A stretch of DNA of 64,000 nt from JAAZHD01 sp012510895 (GTDB lineage: Bacteria > Bacillota > Clostridia > Caldicoprobacterales > DTU083): NCBI GenBank assembly GCA_050951465.1, contig JBMNJC010000026.1:1-64000 (forward strand), written 5' to 3'. The notes beneath the pieces were generated by a model. That model did no database searches. It saw nothing but the letters and a program-made list of their open reading frames with translations, and was not told the DNA's origin. Position 1 is the stretch's first letter. Every line of letters starts with the position of its first letter. Below, piece by piece: positions 1-8,403 of the stretch. A program made the position numbers and the translations under genes.

Positions 1-499
1 GGTTTATGGCATATTTTTCATATAAATCTGTCAATTCAAGAAATATCCCAGACTTTATATAAGTCATATCTTCATCTTTGGAAGGTAATTGTATGACATC
101 GGGAAGATCTGTACCTGCAGCTAAACGAGGACGAATAGCATCACCAAATGTTGCAGTATCCAATAGTTCCATATCAATTTTTACATTAGCCTTGCGTATA
201 ATTTCCTGTATCCATTTCATATCCTCAAAATCCATGTATTATCCGGCAGCACCTGTATTTGCACCGACCCATGTTATTGTAATTGGATCTTCAACTATAG
301 GTGCGTTTCCATGGTATTCAAATTCTCCTTCGTCATCAGAAGGCACCGGCTCTTTATCATCACCAGGTTCAGCTGTTTCTTTAGTTGCTTCATCCGTGGG
401 TGCTGCAGTAGGGCTTTCCATGTTTGTTCCTGTACAGCCTGCAAGAATGCCGATGAGGAGAATACAGCACAGCAAAATTGACAATACTCTCCTTTTCAT
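1..499 (-). pseudogene. ABC transporter solute-binding lipoprotein, N-terminal part, interrupted by a stop codon
   Basis: The product starts with a lipoprotein signal peptide (MKRR, hydrophobic core, lipobox LAGC) and an acidic Pro/Thr/Glu-rich linker, then the start of a family 1 extracellular sugar-binding fold (ITITWVGAN...). An in-frame TAA lies at 239-241, after residue 86. The same frame continues open to the window edge with clear SBP sequence (YMDFEDMKWIQEII, later AAGTDLPDVIQLP), so this is one gene with a nonsense codon, perhaps CAA to TAA. The start has a strong site (GGAGG, 499). The rest of the gene lies outside the window. It would supply the uptake arm of the catabolic locus to its right. 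A base-calling error is possible. Confidence 0.75.
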
Positions 500-682
500 G
501 ATTCTACCTCCATCTTAATTTTTTCATACAATAGTCTGTAATAGAAGAATGTAATGAACTTTTTGTCTTTCTCCTCACTGCTGATCCCCTCTTATGGACC
601 TTTGATTAATACCTATTTTACTCCAATAAACACCCCCTTATACAGGTTGTCTGAAAGCATTGATATTAATGAGCAACAGTAT

Positions 683-1903
683 TTATTCGTCATCTCCAGC
701 AGCCAATTGAGACAAATACTCATATATTTCTTCATATGTAGATTTGTCCGGATACGGCGGAATCAGCTGATCACCTGCCACGGATATGGTAGTGCAGGCA
801 TGATCATTCCTGTATGCGTCTCTTTCTTCTTTGTTTCTTAAGTTGGGCACCTTAATGGGGATGTTCCCGTTAAGAATTGAACGGTAAGCAAGTATGCCGC
901 ATATGCTCATGTCTACTCCGGTGTAAACATCAATTGCATACTTATATCCTTCAGGACGTCCGAGGATGCGTTGAATAAAGTAGTGAGGCGCGCCTAAATC
1001 AGCATTTCCGTGACCAGTCTTTAGATCCATATCTACAGCAGAATGCTGAGGTGAATAGCTGGTAAATTCTCCTTGACCTATTACTTCTCCCTCACGGAAT
1101 ACGTGAATCTTTCCGTCATCAAAACGGTCGCTTTCTGCCATTCCCTTTGTGCCGAACACCATCCATTTACAGCCGTATGCTCTTTTCATGGAGCCATGTA
1201 TGCTTCTTACAATGGCGCCATTATCAAGGGTTACCATTTCTATTCCAGGAGCAAATTTTCTTCCATGTCTGCGCTTCCAAACAGCTTCATTTGTCTGAAA
1301 GCCTACAACCTGAACAGGTCTTCTGCCTGTTATAGTAAGAATAGGACCTAAACTGTGTGTGCAGTAAAACGTGGAATACAACCGATTGCGCCAATGATTC
1401 TTCATGCCGTATGTGTACTTGCCGGGAGGAGAGTCATGGATATATTCTCCCTGCGCATACATAACTTCACCTAGTTCTCCCTGTTCATATAATCTTTGCA
1501 TTTCAAATGCTGCCGGGAAGTAACAACAATTCTCTGCAAAGGTGTATACCAAGCCTGTCCTTTCAACGGCCTCAATTAACTCCACAGCCTGTGCCATGGT
1601 TTCGCTGGCAGGCACCTCGCTTAAAATATGCCGGCCTGAATCAAGAAGCCTGACAGCATAAGGCACGTGTTCTGTGGCATAATTAGCCAATACAACTGCG
1701 TCCATATCATGTTTAAAGAAGTCTTCAAAATTCTCATACAGGGCAACCTTTTTACCTACTTCCTCCGCAGCTTCTGCAGCTCTCGTCAAGTCCTCAACGC
1801 TTTTATCGCAGACTGCAACAAGGTCGGTATCCGGATGTCTCAAATAAATTTTGATCATGGACATGCCTCTTTTAGCGCCAAAAACGCCGACTTTTACCTT
1901 CAT
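683..1903 (-). CDS. Gfo/Idh/MocA family NAD(P)-dependent oxidoreductase
   Basis: The 406-residue protein has the N-terminal Rossmann fold with a dinucleotide loop (GVFGAKRG, residues 6-13) and the acidic end of the second strand (VAVCDKS). The family's EKP motif reads EVP at residues 96-98, so the usual catalytic lysine is replaced by valine, a variant also known in other members. The C-terminal half fits the family's alpha/beta substrate domain. Members oxidise or reduce sugars, inositols and amino sugars. The gene begins with ATG behind GGAGGGAG and sits between the SBP gene and two NagB-like genes, so it probably handles a keto or hydroxyl step of the same pathway. The substrate is unknown. 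Confidence 0.85.
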   Translation of the reverse strand: MKVKVGVFGAKRGMSMIKIYLRHPDTDLVAVCDKSVEDLTRAAEAAEEVGKKVALYENFEDFFKHDMDAVVLANYATEHVPYAVRLLDSGRHILSEVPASETMAQAVELIEAVERTGLVYTFAENCCYFPAAFEMQRLYEQGELGEVMYAQGEYIHDSPPGKYTYGMKNHWRNRLYSTFYCTHSLGPILTITGRRPVQVVGFQTNEAVWKRRHGRKFAPGIEMVTLDNGAIVRSIHGSMKRAYGCKWMVFGTKGMAESDRFDDGKIHVFREGEVIGQGEFTSYSPQHSAVDMDLKTGHGNADLGAPHYFIQRILGRPEGYKYAIDVYTGVDMSICGILAYRSILNGNIPIKVPNLRNKEERDAYRNDHACTTISVAGDQLIPPYPDKSTYEEIYEYLSQLAAGDDE

Positions 1904-1940
1904 AAACTTTTGCTCCCTCCATTTAAAATGTGAAATGCAA

Positions 1941-2047
1941 AGTATCCTCGTTTAACTATATGTTTGTATCCGGTAAGAATTCCCCATAAATCACCCTATA
2001 TTTGAGGATACTATCTTCATCTTCTGTAAGTTATATACTTACAGAAG
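1941..2047. repeat. Two inverted repeats in the 154-bp gap between the oxidoreductase and NagB-like genes
   Basis: A perfect hairpin has arms CTTCTGTAAGT (2021-2031) and its complement (2037-2047) around a 5-nt loop. It lies 11 nt past the stop of the NagB-like gene and has no T-run on either strand, so it is not a classical terminator. A second pair, AGTATCCTC (1941-1949) and GAGGATACT (2004-2012), is 54 bp apart. They could stabilise or process the mRNA inside the operon, or bind a protein. The function is unknown. Confidence 0.5.
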
Positions 2048-2057
2048 TTAAGATCAA

Positions 2058-3005
2058 TTAATAATTTACTGTTTCTGATATAGTTATCGGCCTTGCCATA
2101 TCTTCGCTGACATAAACAGTTCCTTTACAAAGCTGATATATGGAGGCAGGTACTTTGGGGGTTACAGGTCCATAAAGCTGCAGCCTGGAAATCATCCTTT
2201 CCCAGGAATTGTAGCCGCCTATAAAAGTTAAGTTATGGCGTTCCAGATGGTCTTTAGCATTAACGACGTCTCTGGGACCTACCGTTACGGCATAAGCCGG
2301 TGTATTGGCGAGGTCGCCTGCGTTCCCGTAAGATCTGCCCAGGGAGTTTTGTATCACTGTAATGGGATGGACTTCAATAAAACTGGTGCCTAAGGCAAGA
2401 AACTCTTCTAAATCATCTGTTCCGTATACCTTGGTATTTGGATCTATAAAGGCAGTATGACCAATCCAGCCTGTTGCGGAAACTACCAGGTCAGCTGCAC
2501 CGTCACCTGCTTCTTCTATGAGCTGAGAATAGTGCTTAACATTTTCATTGGTAAAGACATGAATCTGCTCAAAGGGAGGCCTTAAATCCTCACGCAGATT
2601 CATATAGAATTCCCGCAGGAAAGCTCCGCCAAGAGACGGGCCGTATGTAACAGGCGCTACATTGCCTTCACTGTCAGCCCATTCATCCATGCAAAAGGCA
2701 TGAAGATTACGGCAGCTTACATTAAATCTGTTGCATGATTCCGTAACTGCTTTATATATGTTTTTCCATGAATTAGGAAATATGACAACCAGTCGGGTAT
2801 CTTCTTCGTCAGACTTTTTTAACCGCATAAAAAGCTCACCGGCAACAGCTGAATTGGGATCCGTAACAACCTTAACCTTATATTCCGGATTAGGATGAGG
2901 GAAATTTTCCATTTCCTCACGGGTCATATTTCGGCATCTTTCCAAAACTTCCATATCTCTGAACGGTATCCATTCCGCTGGTTTAAAACTGAAAGATTGC
3001 TTCAT
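2058..3005 (-). CDS. NagB-like glucosamine-6-phosphate deaminase/isomerase family protein (copy 1)
   Basis: A 315-residue protein of the NagB/RpiA/SoxW-type fold. The block FCMDEW (Asp107) matches the NagB region holding catalytic Asp72, and GWIGHTAF (residues 179-186, His183) matches the GHIAFNEP loop with catalytic His143. At the positions of E. coli NagB Asp141 and Glu148 it has Ile181 and Asp188, so it is not a standard NagB. The later block TVGPRDVVNAKDH aligns with the NagB TVG segment. It is adjacent to a paralogue with a more damaged site, and the two may form one complex. ATG start behind AAAGGAG. The likely chemistry is aldose-ketose isomerisation, with or without deamination, of a phosphorylated sugar. 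Confidence 0.75.
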   Translation of the reverse strand: MKQSFSFKPAEWIPFRDMEVLERCRNMTREEMENFPHPNPEYKVKVVTDPNSAVAGELFMRLKKSDEEDTRLVVIFPNSWKNIYKAVTESCNRFNVSCRNLHAFCMDEWADSEGNVAPVTYGPSLGGAFLREFYMNLREDLRPPFEQIHVFTNENVKHYSQLIEEAGDGAADLVVSATGWIGHTAFIDPNTKVYGTDDLEEFLALGTSFIEVHPITVIQNSLGRSYGNAGDLANTPAYAVTVGPRDVVNAKDHLERHNLTFIGGYNSWERMISRLQLYGPVTPKVPASIYQLCKGTVYVSEDMARPITISETVNY

Positions 3006-3042
3006 TTTTCACTACTCCTTTATTTATGATATGGTCAGCTTT

Positions 3043-4005
3043 TTAAAATTTATAGAAATCATCAGGATAATCCGGCACTCTTTTAATGTCTTTTACAACA
3101 CGCTCATCAATAAAACATGTTCCTTTAAACATCCGAAGAATTGACGCAGGCACGCTCATGGTAATGGGTCCGAAAAACATAAGCCGTGATATCATGCTCT
3201 GCCAGGAGGTTCCTCCGTCCACAGTCATCTTATACTGCATTTCAATATGATCCCTGGCATGGGCGATATCCCTGGGACCTATAGTTGCCGATTTGGGCGG
3301 CACCGCAGCCAAGTCTCCTGAGTGGCCGAATAAGCCGCATATTGAGTCTTCAGCAATGGAAATAATATGGTTGGTAACTATGCGGGAAGTCTGTTTCAGA
3401 TATGTATCCATATCATTGCATATGAATTCACCTTCAGGTTCTATGGAAGCTATACGTCCGGACCAGCCTATGGCTGTATAGCAGACATCGGCGCCGCCGT
3501 CACCTGCTTCGTCAATCATGTCAGAGTAATGTTTAACATTCTCAGTGGTAAAATAATGTATATTCTTTTCATCAGGCCGAAGTTCAGGGTTCAGCTTACC
3601 ATAGAAGTATTTCTGAAATATTCGCCCGTAACTTGACGGATAGTCGAGGGGAGCAACCTGCCCTTCTTCATTTGCCCATTCATTCAGGAAGAAAACATTC
3701 AGATTACGACAATTCACTTCATATTTATTGCATAGGAGGGCTAAATTCTCATAAACTGCGGCATAGGGGTTGGGCAGGATTACAGTTAATTTTTGATCCT
3801 TGACATGAGATTGGTGTATACGATTGAATAAATCAATGACAAAATGTGATTGCACATCCTCCACTATTTTCACTTTAAATTCTTCATTCTCCCAACTATG
3901 GGTTTCAATGTCCTCCCGTGTCATTTCACGCGCCTTACTTATGATTTCCGAGTCATTAAAGGGCAGCCAGGAAACCGGTTTGTGTTGAAACAAGAGTTTG
4001 TTCAT
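3043..4005 (-). CDS. NagB-like protein (copy 2), probable pseudoenzyme partner
   Basis: The start at 4005 is chosen because AAGGAAGG lies 10 nt before it, while an in-frame ATG at 4026 has no site; this gives 320 residues. It is clearly paralogous to the neighbour (shared NVKHYS, EAGDG, TIGPRD blocks). The Asp72 position is Asn108 (FLNEW) and the His143 position is Arg184 (GWSGRIAS), so two residues needed by NagB are missing, although the Glu148 position is kept (Glu189). I infer a regulatory or structural subunit, or an enzyme with changed chemistry. It is separated by 37 bp from copy 1, consistent with one transcript. Confidence 0.72.
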   Translation of the reverse strand: MNKLLFQHKPVSWLPFNDSEIISKAREMTREDIETHSWENEEFKVKIVEDVQSHFVIDLFNRIHQSHVKDQKLTVILPNPYAAVYENLALLCNKYEVNCRNLNVFFLNEWANEEGQVAPLDYPSSYGRIFQKYFYGKLNPELRPDEKNIHYFTTENVKHYSDMIDEAGDGGADVCYTAIGWSGRIASIEPEGEFICNDMDTYLKQTSRIVTNHIISIAEDSICGLFGHSGDLAAVPPKSATIGPRDIAHARDHIEMQYKMTVDGGTSWQSMISRLMFFGPITMSVPASILRMFKGTCFIDERVVKDIKRVPDYPDDFYKF

Positions 4006-4034
4006 AGTTATCCATCCTTCCTTCATTTATTGTT

Positions 4035-5312
4035 TTAATAACAAATGCCGCAATAACGTATGAGAAACAGTGCCAGTGCCTGAGTGTATTGAGTGAATTG
4101 AGTGCAATCAACATATTCATCAGGCTGATGTGCGCCGCCGGGCAGGGCAAAGTCTCTGAATATGCCAAAGTTAAAACTATGGGGGCTTCCGTATTCAAGA
4201 AACAGTGATAAGTCAGTAAGACATGACCCTTTTTCAACGACCGGATAACCTGCAGTCTGACTGGCAGCCCGGGTCATAATTTCCACGCCGCCGTCACTTT
4301 TATCCGTTTCGCCGTATCTGAAATATCTGGTTGTCGGCCGGAAACCGGATGTTTCAATGCCATATTTGTCAAATACAGGCTCAAGCCGATGAAGAATGTC
4401 CTTAAGTTCTGTCTGAATTTCTTCTTTTGATTTATCTGTGTAGATAACAAAGGCAACAGTCGCCTCTCTTAAGCTGTCACAGTGGAATTTAGTAAGTCTG
4501 AATGCTGAGCGTTCCATATCAGTTCCTATGTACAGGGGATTATTATGCAGTTCGGCTTTACGCCTTTCCATAAATACTTTCAGCTCATTCATCAATTCAA
4601 CAAGGACATGATATAAATCCATCATACTGTCAGTGGTTTCTTTTTTCTTTAGATCTATCCTGAAGCCTCCGCCGCCGACGGCTATGGTCCACATTTCATA
4701 ATTCCCGCCGTCAAGATTGACATAGGTTTTACATGGATACTTCAGGCAGGCAGCCAGAGTGCCGTTTCCTCCTCCGTATTCCTCGTCGCAATATGCAGTG
4801 AGAATTACAGGGGTATTCAGGCTGATACTATTTGCCATAAGAGCTTTTACCGCAAAGTATGAAGCAGCAATCCCGGCTTTGTTGTCTCCTGCGCCCAGGC
4901 CGTAAATCCGGTTGTCTGTGATAATGCCGCCGAAGGGATCATAAGTCCATTTGGACAGGTCGCCTGCCGGCATTGTATCGGTATGGGCAGCCAGCATTAC
5001 AGGCAGATTCCCCATGTTTTCCGGACCGGTTCTCCATATTCCGCTGACATTGGGTCTGTTGGCAGTGTTTCTGCCGGGCATATACGCAGGATGTTCAGTA
5101 AATCCGGGTAAACTGTCCGGACAGTAAAAATCAACTTCCAGCCCAAGGTTTTGGTATAAATCTCTTACATATTCAGCGCATTTTTGTTCCCTGCCGTCAT
5201 TACGAAAATTCTGGGAATCAATCTGTATTAATTCTGATAAAACACGGAACAGCTCATCAGAATTCTTTTCTATAAATTCAATAACATTTCTTTCTAATTC
5301 TGTATACATCAT
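4035..5312 (-). CDS. M20 family metallopeptidase / N-acyl-amino acid deacylase
   Basis: The sequence shows the di-zinc M20 motifs: AAHTDTMP (first His and Asp), LGAGDNKAG (bridging Asp), YCDEEYGGG (general-base Glu pair) and a C-terminal GGAHQPDEY with the last His. The family includes ArgE, DapE and carboxypeptidase G2; it cleaves N-acyl or peptide bonds. I place the start at ATG 5312 (425 residues), 5 nt behind AGAGG; ATG 5309 is equally possible. There is no signal peptide, so it acts in the cytoplasm. Beside an amidohydrolase and NagB-like genes it may remove an acyl or aminoacyl group from the imported substrate. Confidence 0.85.
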   Translation of the reverse strand: MMYTELERNVIEFIEKNSDELFRVLSELIQIDSQNFRNDGREQKCAEYVRDLYQNLGLEVDFYCPDSLPGFTEHPAYMPGRNTANRPNVSGIWRTGPENMGNLPVMLAAHTDTMPAGDLSKWTYDPFGGIITDNRIYGLGAGDNKAGIAASYFAVKALMANSISLNTPVILTAYCDEEYGGGNGTLAACLKYPCKTYVNLDGGNYEMWTIAVGGGGFRIDLKKKETTDSMMDLYHVLVELMNELKVFMERRKAELHNNPLYIGTDMERSAFRLTKFHCDSLREATVAFVIYTDKSKEEIQTELKDILHRLEPVFDKYGIETSGFRPTTRYFRYGETDKSDGGVEIMTRAASQTAGYPVVEKGSCLTDLSLFLEYGSPHSFNFGIFRDFALPGGAHQPDEYVDCTQFTQYTQALALFLIRYCGICY

Positions 5313-5335
5313 ACACACCTCTAAAACAGGCTGCT

Positions 5336-6370
5336 TCAGTTGACACCTAATAGTCCGGCTGCATTATCAAAGAATACAGCTTTAATGTTTTCCCTTGACA
5401 GCCCAGTTCTAAATGCCGCACGGCGGAACGCATCAACTATTCCGTATGCAAAAAATGTGATTTTTTCAGATTCGGGGGCAACAACAGAACGCATATTTGA
5501 ATATGCCGAAACATCTCCATATATTTCTTCAGGCACAATGTTCACATAAGTGCCGTTTTCACAAATTCTGGTCAATTTCATAAGATTGACTGCTGCATCG
5601 CTTCCATAAAGGATTCTGTCCGAGCCTGCATTCTTAATCAGCTGCTCCATAACCCAGTCATTGGTGTTGGCACTGAAGTCATAATATAGATTTGGCGCCT
5701 GTTTAAGTGCTGTAAAGGCCTCTCCTACATCTTCATTGCAGTAGGCACGGCCGATATGGGCAACAATGGTAGAGCAGCCGGAATACTTATTGCTTATTTC
5801 TATCAGCTGGGCCAGATTAACGGGATCTTTCAGCCTTCCCGGTCTGGGTATGTGAAGCATGAGGACCCATTTATTTTCATGCAAAACTTCCAGCTGCGTC
5901 GGAGTTATAAAATCATAAATTCTGATTTCATTTGAAGGTATGTAATCAGGACTGAAATTCAAATATACTTTTGCACCCAGATTGCCGCATTTTTTTATTT
6001 CATTCTCAAACCTGACAGCATCCCATTCAGGCCTTGTTACGCATAGGGCCGGATATCCGTATTTCTTTGCTCCCTGGGCTATGTACTCATTATTTTTGTC
6101 AATGTCAAAGGATTTGCTGACCTTGCCGAAAACCAGGGGTATTATTTTTTTCCCGGGAAAAAGGATTTCATTGTTTTGATCCATATCTTCAAAAGTATTT
6201 TCTTCAGCTGCCAGGCTGGGCCATGACGGTCCGCGGCCGCTTGCTTCCTCCTTTATTCGGAATTCCTTTCTCCAAACATGGGTATGTACATCGACTATTT
6301 TTTCTGGCAGGAAGTCATTCAATCTTTCCATGTAGAAATTGCGATCATAGTCTGTATAATGTTTAAGCAT
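5336..6370 (-). CDS. Amidohydrolase-superfamily TIM-barrel metal hydrolase
   Basis: The 344-residue protein has the HxH metal motif near the N terminus (VDVHTHVW), the strand-end histidines VLMLHIPRPG and VAHIGRAY, and the terminal Asp in YGSDAAVN; this is the amidohydrolase-2 pattern. Members hydrolyse lactones or amides, or decarboxylate aromatic acids. It is the first gene after the 536-bp regulatory region, with ATG behind AGAGAGGAGAAG. The downstream M20, NagB-like and oxidoreductase genes follow with small gaps, so this is the promoter-proximal gene of the operon. The substrate cannot be read from sequence. Confidence 0.8.
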   Translation of the reverse strand: MLKHYTDYDRNFYMERLNDFLPEKIVDVHTHVWRKEFRIKEEASGRGPSWPSLAAEENTFEDMDQNNEILFPGKKIIPLVFGKVSKSFDIDKNNEYIAQGAKKYGYPALCVTRPEWDAVRFENEIKKCGNLGAKVYLNFSPDYIPSNEIRIYDFITPTQLEVLHENKWVLMLHIPRPGRLKDPVNLAQLIEISNKYSGCSTIVAHIGRAYCNEDVGEAFTALKQAPNLYYDFSANTNDWVMEQLIKNAGSDRILYGSDAAVNLMKLTRICENGTYVNIVPEEIYGDVSAYSNMRSVVAPESEKITFFAYGIVDAFRRAAFRTGLSRENIKAVFFDNAAGLLGVN

Positions 6371-6558
6371 CGTCTTCTCCTCTCTTTCTCGTGTTCATCT
6401 GCAATCGTTATATGATTTCACTTTTCCTCCGTTACTGACGAGCATACACATACGGTTCATCAGTAACAGGATTCTGCAGGATAAGAATAGAAGTTCATGA
6501 GTTGATTTTCGACAACAAATGGAATCAGTATTATCTGCCATATTTTAAGTTCAGGAAA

Positions 6559-6580
6559 TTTGCGTTAAGGTTAACGCAAA
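6559..6580. promoter_or_regulatory. Perfect palindromic operator with TGCGTTAA half-sites
   Basis: Two 10-bp arms, TTTGCGTTAA and its complement, are separated by GG. The core half-site TGCGTTAA is the same as in the promoter-overlapping sites at 6828 and 9648. It starts about 15 bp past a TATAAT box (6595-6600, minus strand), which fits a repressor site just after a second start point. The form is typical of LacI-family operators. Confidence 0.75.
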
Positions 6581-6600
6581 AACTAAATATTTAAATTATA

Positions 6601-6796
6601 CTATTGTTGTGCCTTATTCTATAAAGTCAGTTTTTATTGTGTTTTGTTCCGTTATGCTTTTTTTTATTGATATTATCTCTTCTATATTGTACTGTGCTTC
6701 TACTGTTGTGCTTTTTAAATTAAGTTAAATTCTTCTGTAGTGACTTTTTCTCCTGTGTTTCTACTGTTGTAAACTTCTTTGAGTTTCAACTGTTGT
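6601..6796. repeat. Four direct copies of a CTACTGTTGT-like motif in the leader
   Basis: Copies start at 6601 (CTATTGTTGT), 6700 (CTACTGTTGT), 6761 (CTACTGTTGT) and 6787 (CAACTGTTGT). In the last three the match extends about 7 bp upstream (TGTGYTTC or TGAGTTTC), giving units of about 17 bp at 6693, 6754 and 6780. Spacing is 99, 61 and 26 bp. All lie between the distal promoter and the amidohydrolase gene. They may be protein sites on DNA or on the leader RNA. Confidence 0.6.
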
Positions 6797-6827
6797 GTTT
6801 CTTTTGTTTATCTTTGTAAATGTGATA

Positions 6828-6874
6828 TGCGTTAGCGTTAACACAAGTATATATTATTAATAAATACATGTCAA
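6828..6874 (-). promoter_or_regulatory. Sigma-A promoter with overlapping LacI-type operator
   Basis: On the minus strand TTGACA (6869-6874), a 17-bp spacer and TATACT (6846-6851) form a near-consensus promoter. Directly after the -10 comes an 18-bp pseudo-palindrome with halves TGTGTTAAC and the complement of TGCGTTAGC and a central CG, at 6828-6845. The 26 bp from 6828 to 6853 recur with one mismatch at 9648-9673. The position predicts repression by blocking the start of transcription. Confidence 0.85.
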
Positions 6875-6906
6875 CCATAAGTTTGAAAAAATTATAACTG
6901 GCAATT

Positions 6907-8305
6907 TTATACACTACTGTTTAAATAGGCCGTATATTTTTTCTCATAGAACTCAGAAAAGACATTATCAGCGGGCAGCACCTCACTGCTGCAAAGAAGC
7001 CTTGATGCTTCTTTCAGATCAGACCAGACACCTATTGCGACCCCGCCCAGTGCCGCTGCTCCCATACATGCAATATTGGTCTCATGGAACAAATCCACTT
7101 CTCCTATAACAGAGGTAATCAGTTTCTGCCAAGGCAATGCCCTGGAAGCGCCGCCCAGCAGCTTTACAGAATTAACAGCGTGGCCTTCTGAAATGAAGCG
7201 TTCCATGATTCGCCGCACCTCAAATACCACACCTTCCATTGCTGCCAGAGCAATATCATATACATCGGTATGAAGGTCCAATCCCTCTATCGAGGCCTTT
7301 CCTTTGCTGAAAAGAGGTCTTAAGAATAACTTGCTCATTCCTGCCGAAGCGCTTCATTACCTCATAGTCAAGTTTGTCAAAGCTTAATTCAGATTTCCAG
7401 GACAGCTTCCTCCGCACCCAGTCCAAAGCCGCACCGCCGGTTGGTACACTGGAAAATATGCCGTATACACCCGGGCATACATGGGGCCCTGCAGCCAACC
7501 TGGAATCATGATTTAAAACATTGGTTGCACCAAATACAACCCATGCAGTTCCGGTGGATAAGAGTACATCACCAGGTTCTAATACATTGGCGCCGGCTGC
7601 CGCGCAATATTGATCATGCCCTCCATTAACAACTACGGTATTTGCGGTAAGACCCATGGCATCTGCCGCTTCCCGGGTTATATTGCCAATAACCGCTCCG
7701 GTAGGCATAATGCTGGGCAGTGTATGTTCTTCTACCCCGCATAACTCCATGATTTCTTCCTGCCATTTGCATGTTCTTATATCCAGCATGCTGGTCATGG
7801 CTGCACTGGTAGGATCTGTTATGGGGCTACCGGTAAGTGCCATATTTATATACTCAAGAGTAGTAAGGTAGTATGCAGGATTATATTGTTTAAAAGCCAT
7901 AAATCTTCCCAGGCAGCTTGTATGTGATACTCCTCTGCCGATACGGGAATAAAACCAGGTGTGGTCACGCCCTCTTTCTATTTCCGGAAGGAAGCCTTCT
8001 CCTCTTTTGTCCATCCAGGTAGCCGCATATGCCAAGGGTTCGCCGTTTTCATTTACAGGCACAAGGCTTCCGCCCTGGGCTGATATACATATGCACCCAA
8101 CCTCATCAGATGCGATTGCGGCAGTACATTCACGGACAGTTTGAAAGGTTAGTTCCTTCCACTTTCGGGCATCCTGCTCTACTACGCCTCCTGAGCCGGT
8201 ATACAGCGGATATGATGCACTGGAAGAAGCGTATTTATTGCCTTGTTCATCTACAATGATTGTTTTGATCGCCGTTGTACCTATATCTACTGCACATATG
8301 TACAT
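6907..8305 (-). pseudogene. FGGY family carbohydrate kinase, disrupted by a frameshift
   Basis: The N-terminal part (from ATG 8305, behind GGGAGG) has the FGGY phosphate loop (DIGTT, residues 7-11) and later the GGHDQYCAA and LLSTGTAWVV blocks. The frame is lost after DYEVMK, near 7350. The C-terminal third continues in another frame from about 7353 to 6907 (SAGMSKLFLRPLF, then EGVVFEVRRIME and the GGAS motif). Removing one base near 7350, for example in AAGCGC, restores a 465-residue kinase close to xylulokinase/gluconokinase size. No long homopolymer is present, so a real mutation is plausible. Either half alone is unlikely to work. Confidence 0.85.
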
Positions 8306-8403
8306 GCATCATACCTCCCTTGCTTATATTTTTTCGTTAACTGATTTATAGACGCTTCATTGCATTATGTTCATTCGCAGAGCAGCGATGCCTTATGTCT
8401 CAA

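Larger units (their letters stand above)
6371..6906 (-). promoter_or_regulatory. 536-bp regulatory region and long mRNA leader of the amidohydrolase operon
   Basis: This stretch has no credible gene. On the minus strand it contains, in order, a sigma-A promoter overlapped by an operator (6828-6874), four copies of a CTACTGTTGT-like motif (listed separately), a second TATAAT box at 6595-6600 without a clear -35, and a perfect palindrome at 6559-6580. From the distal promoter the leader would be about 460 nt, unusually long. It is rich in T on the plus strand. Confidence 0.7.
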
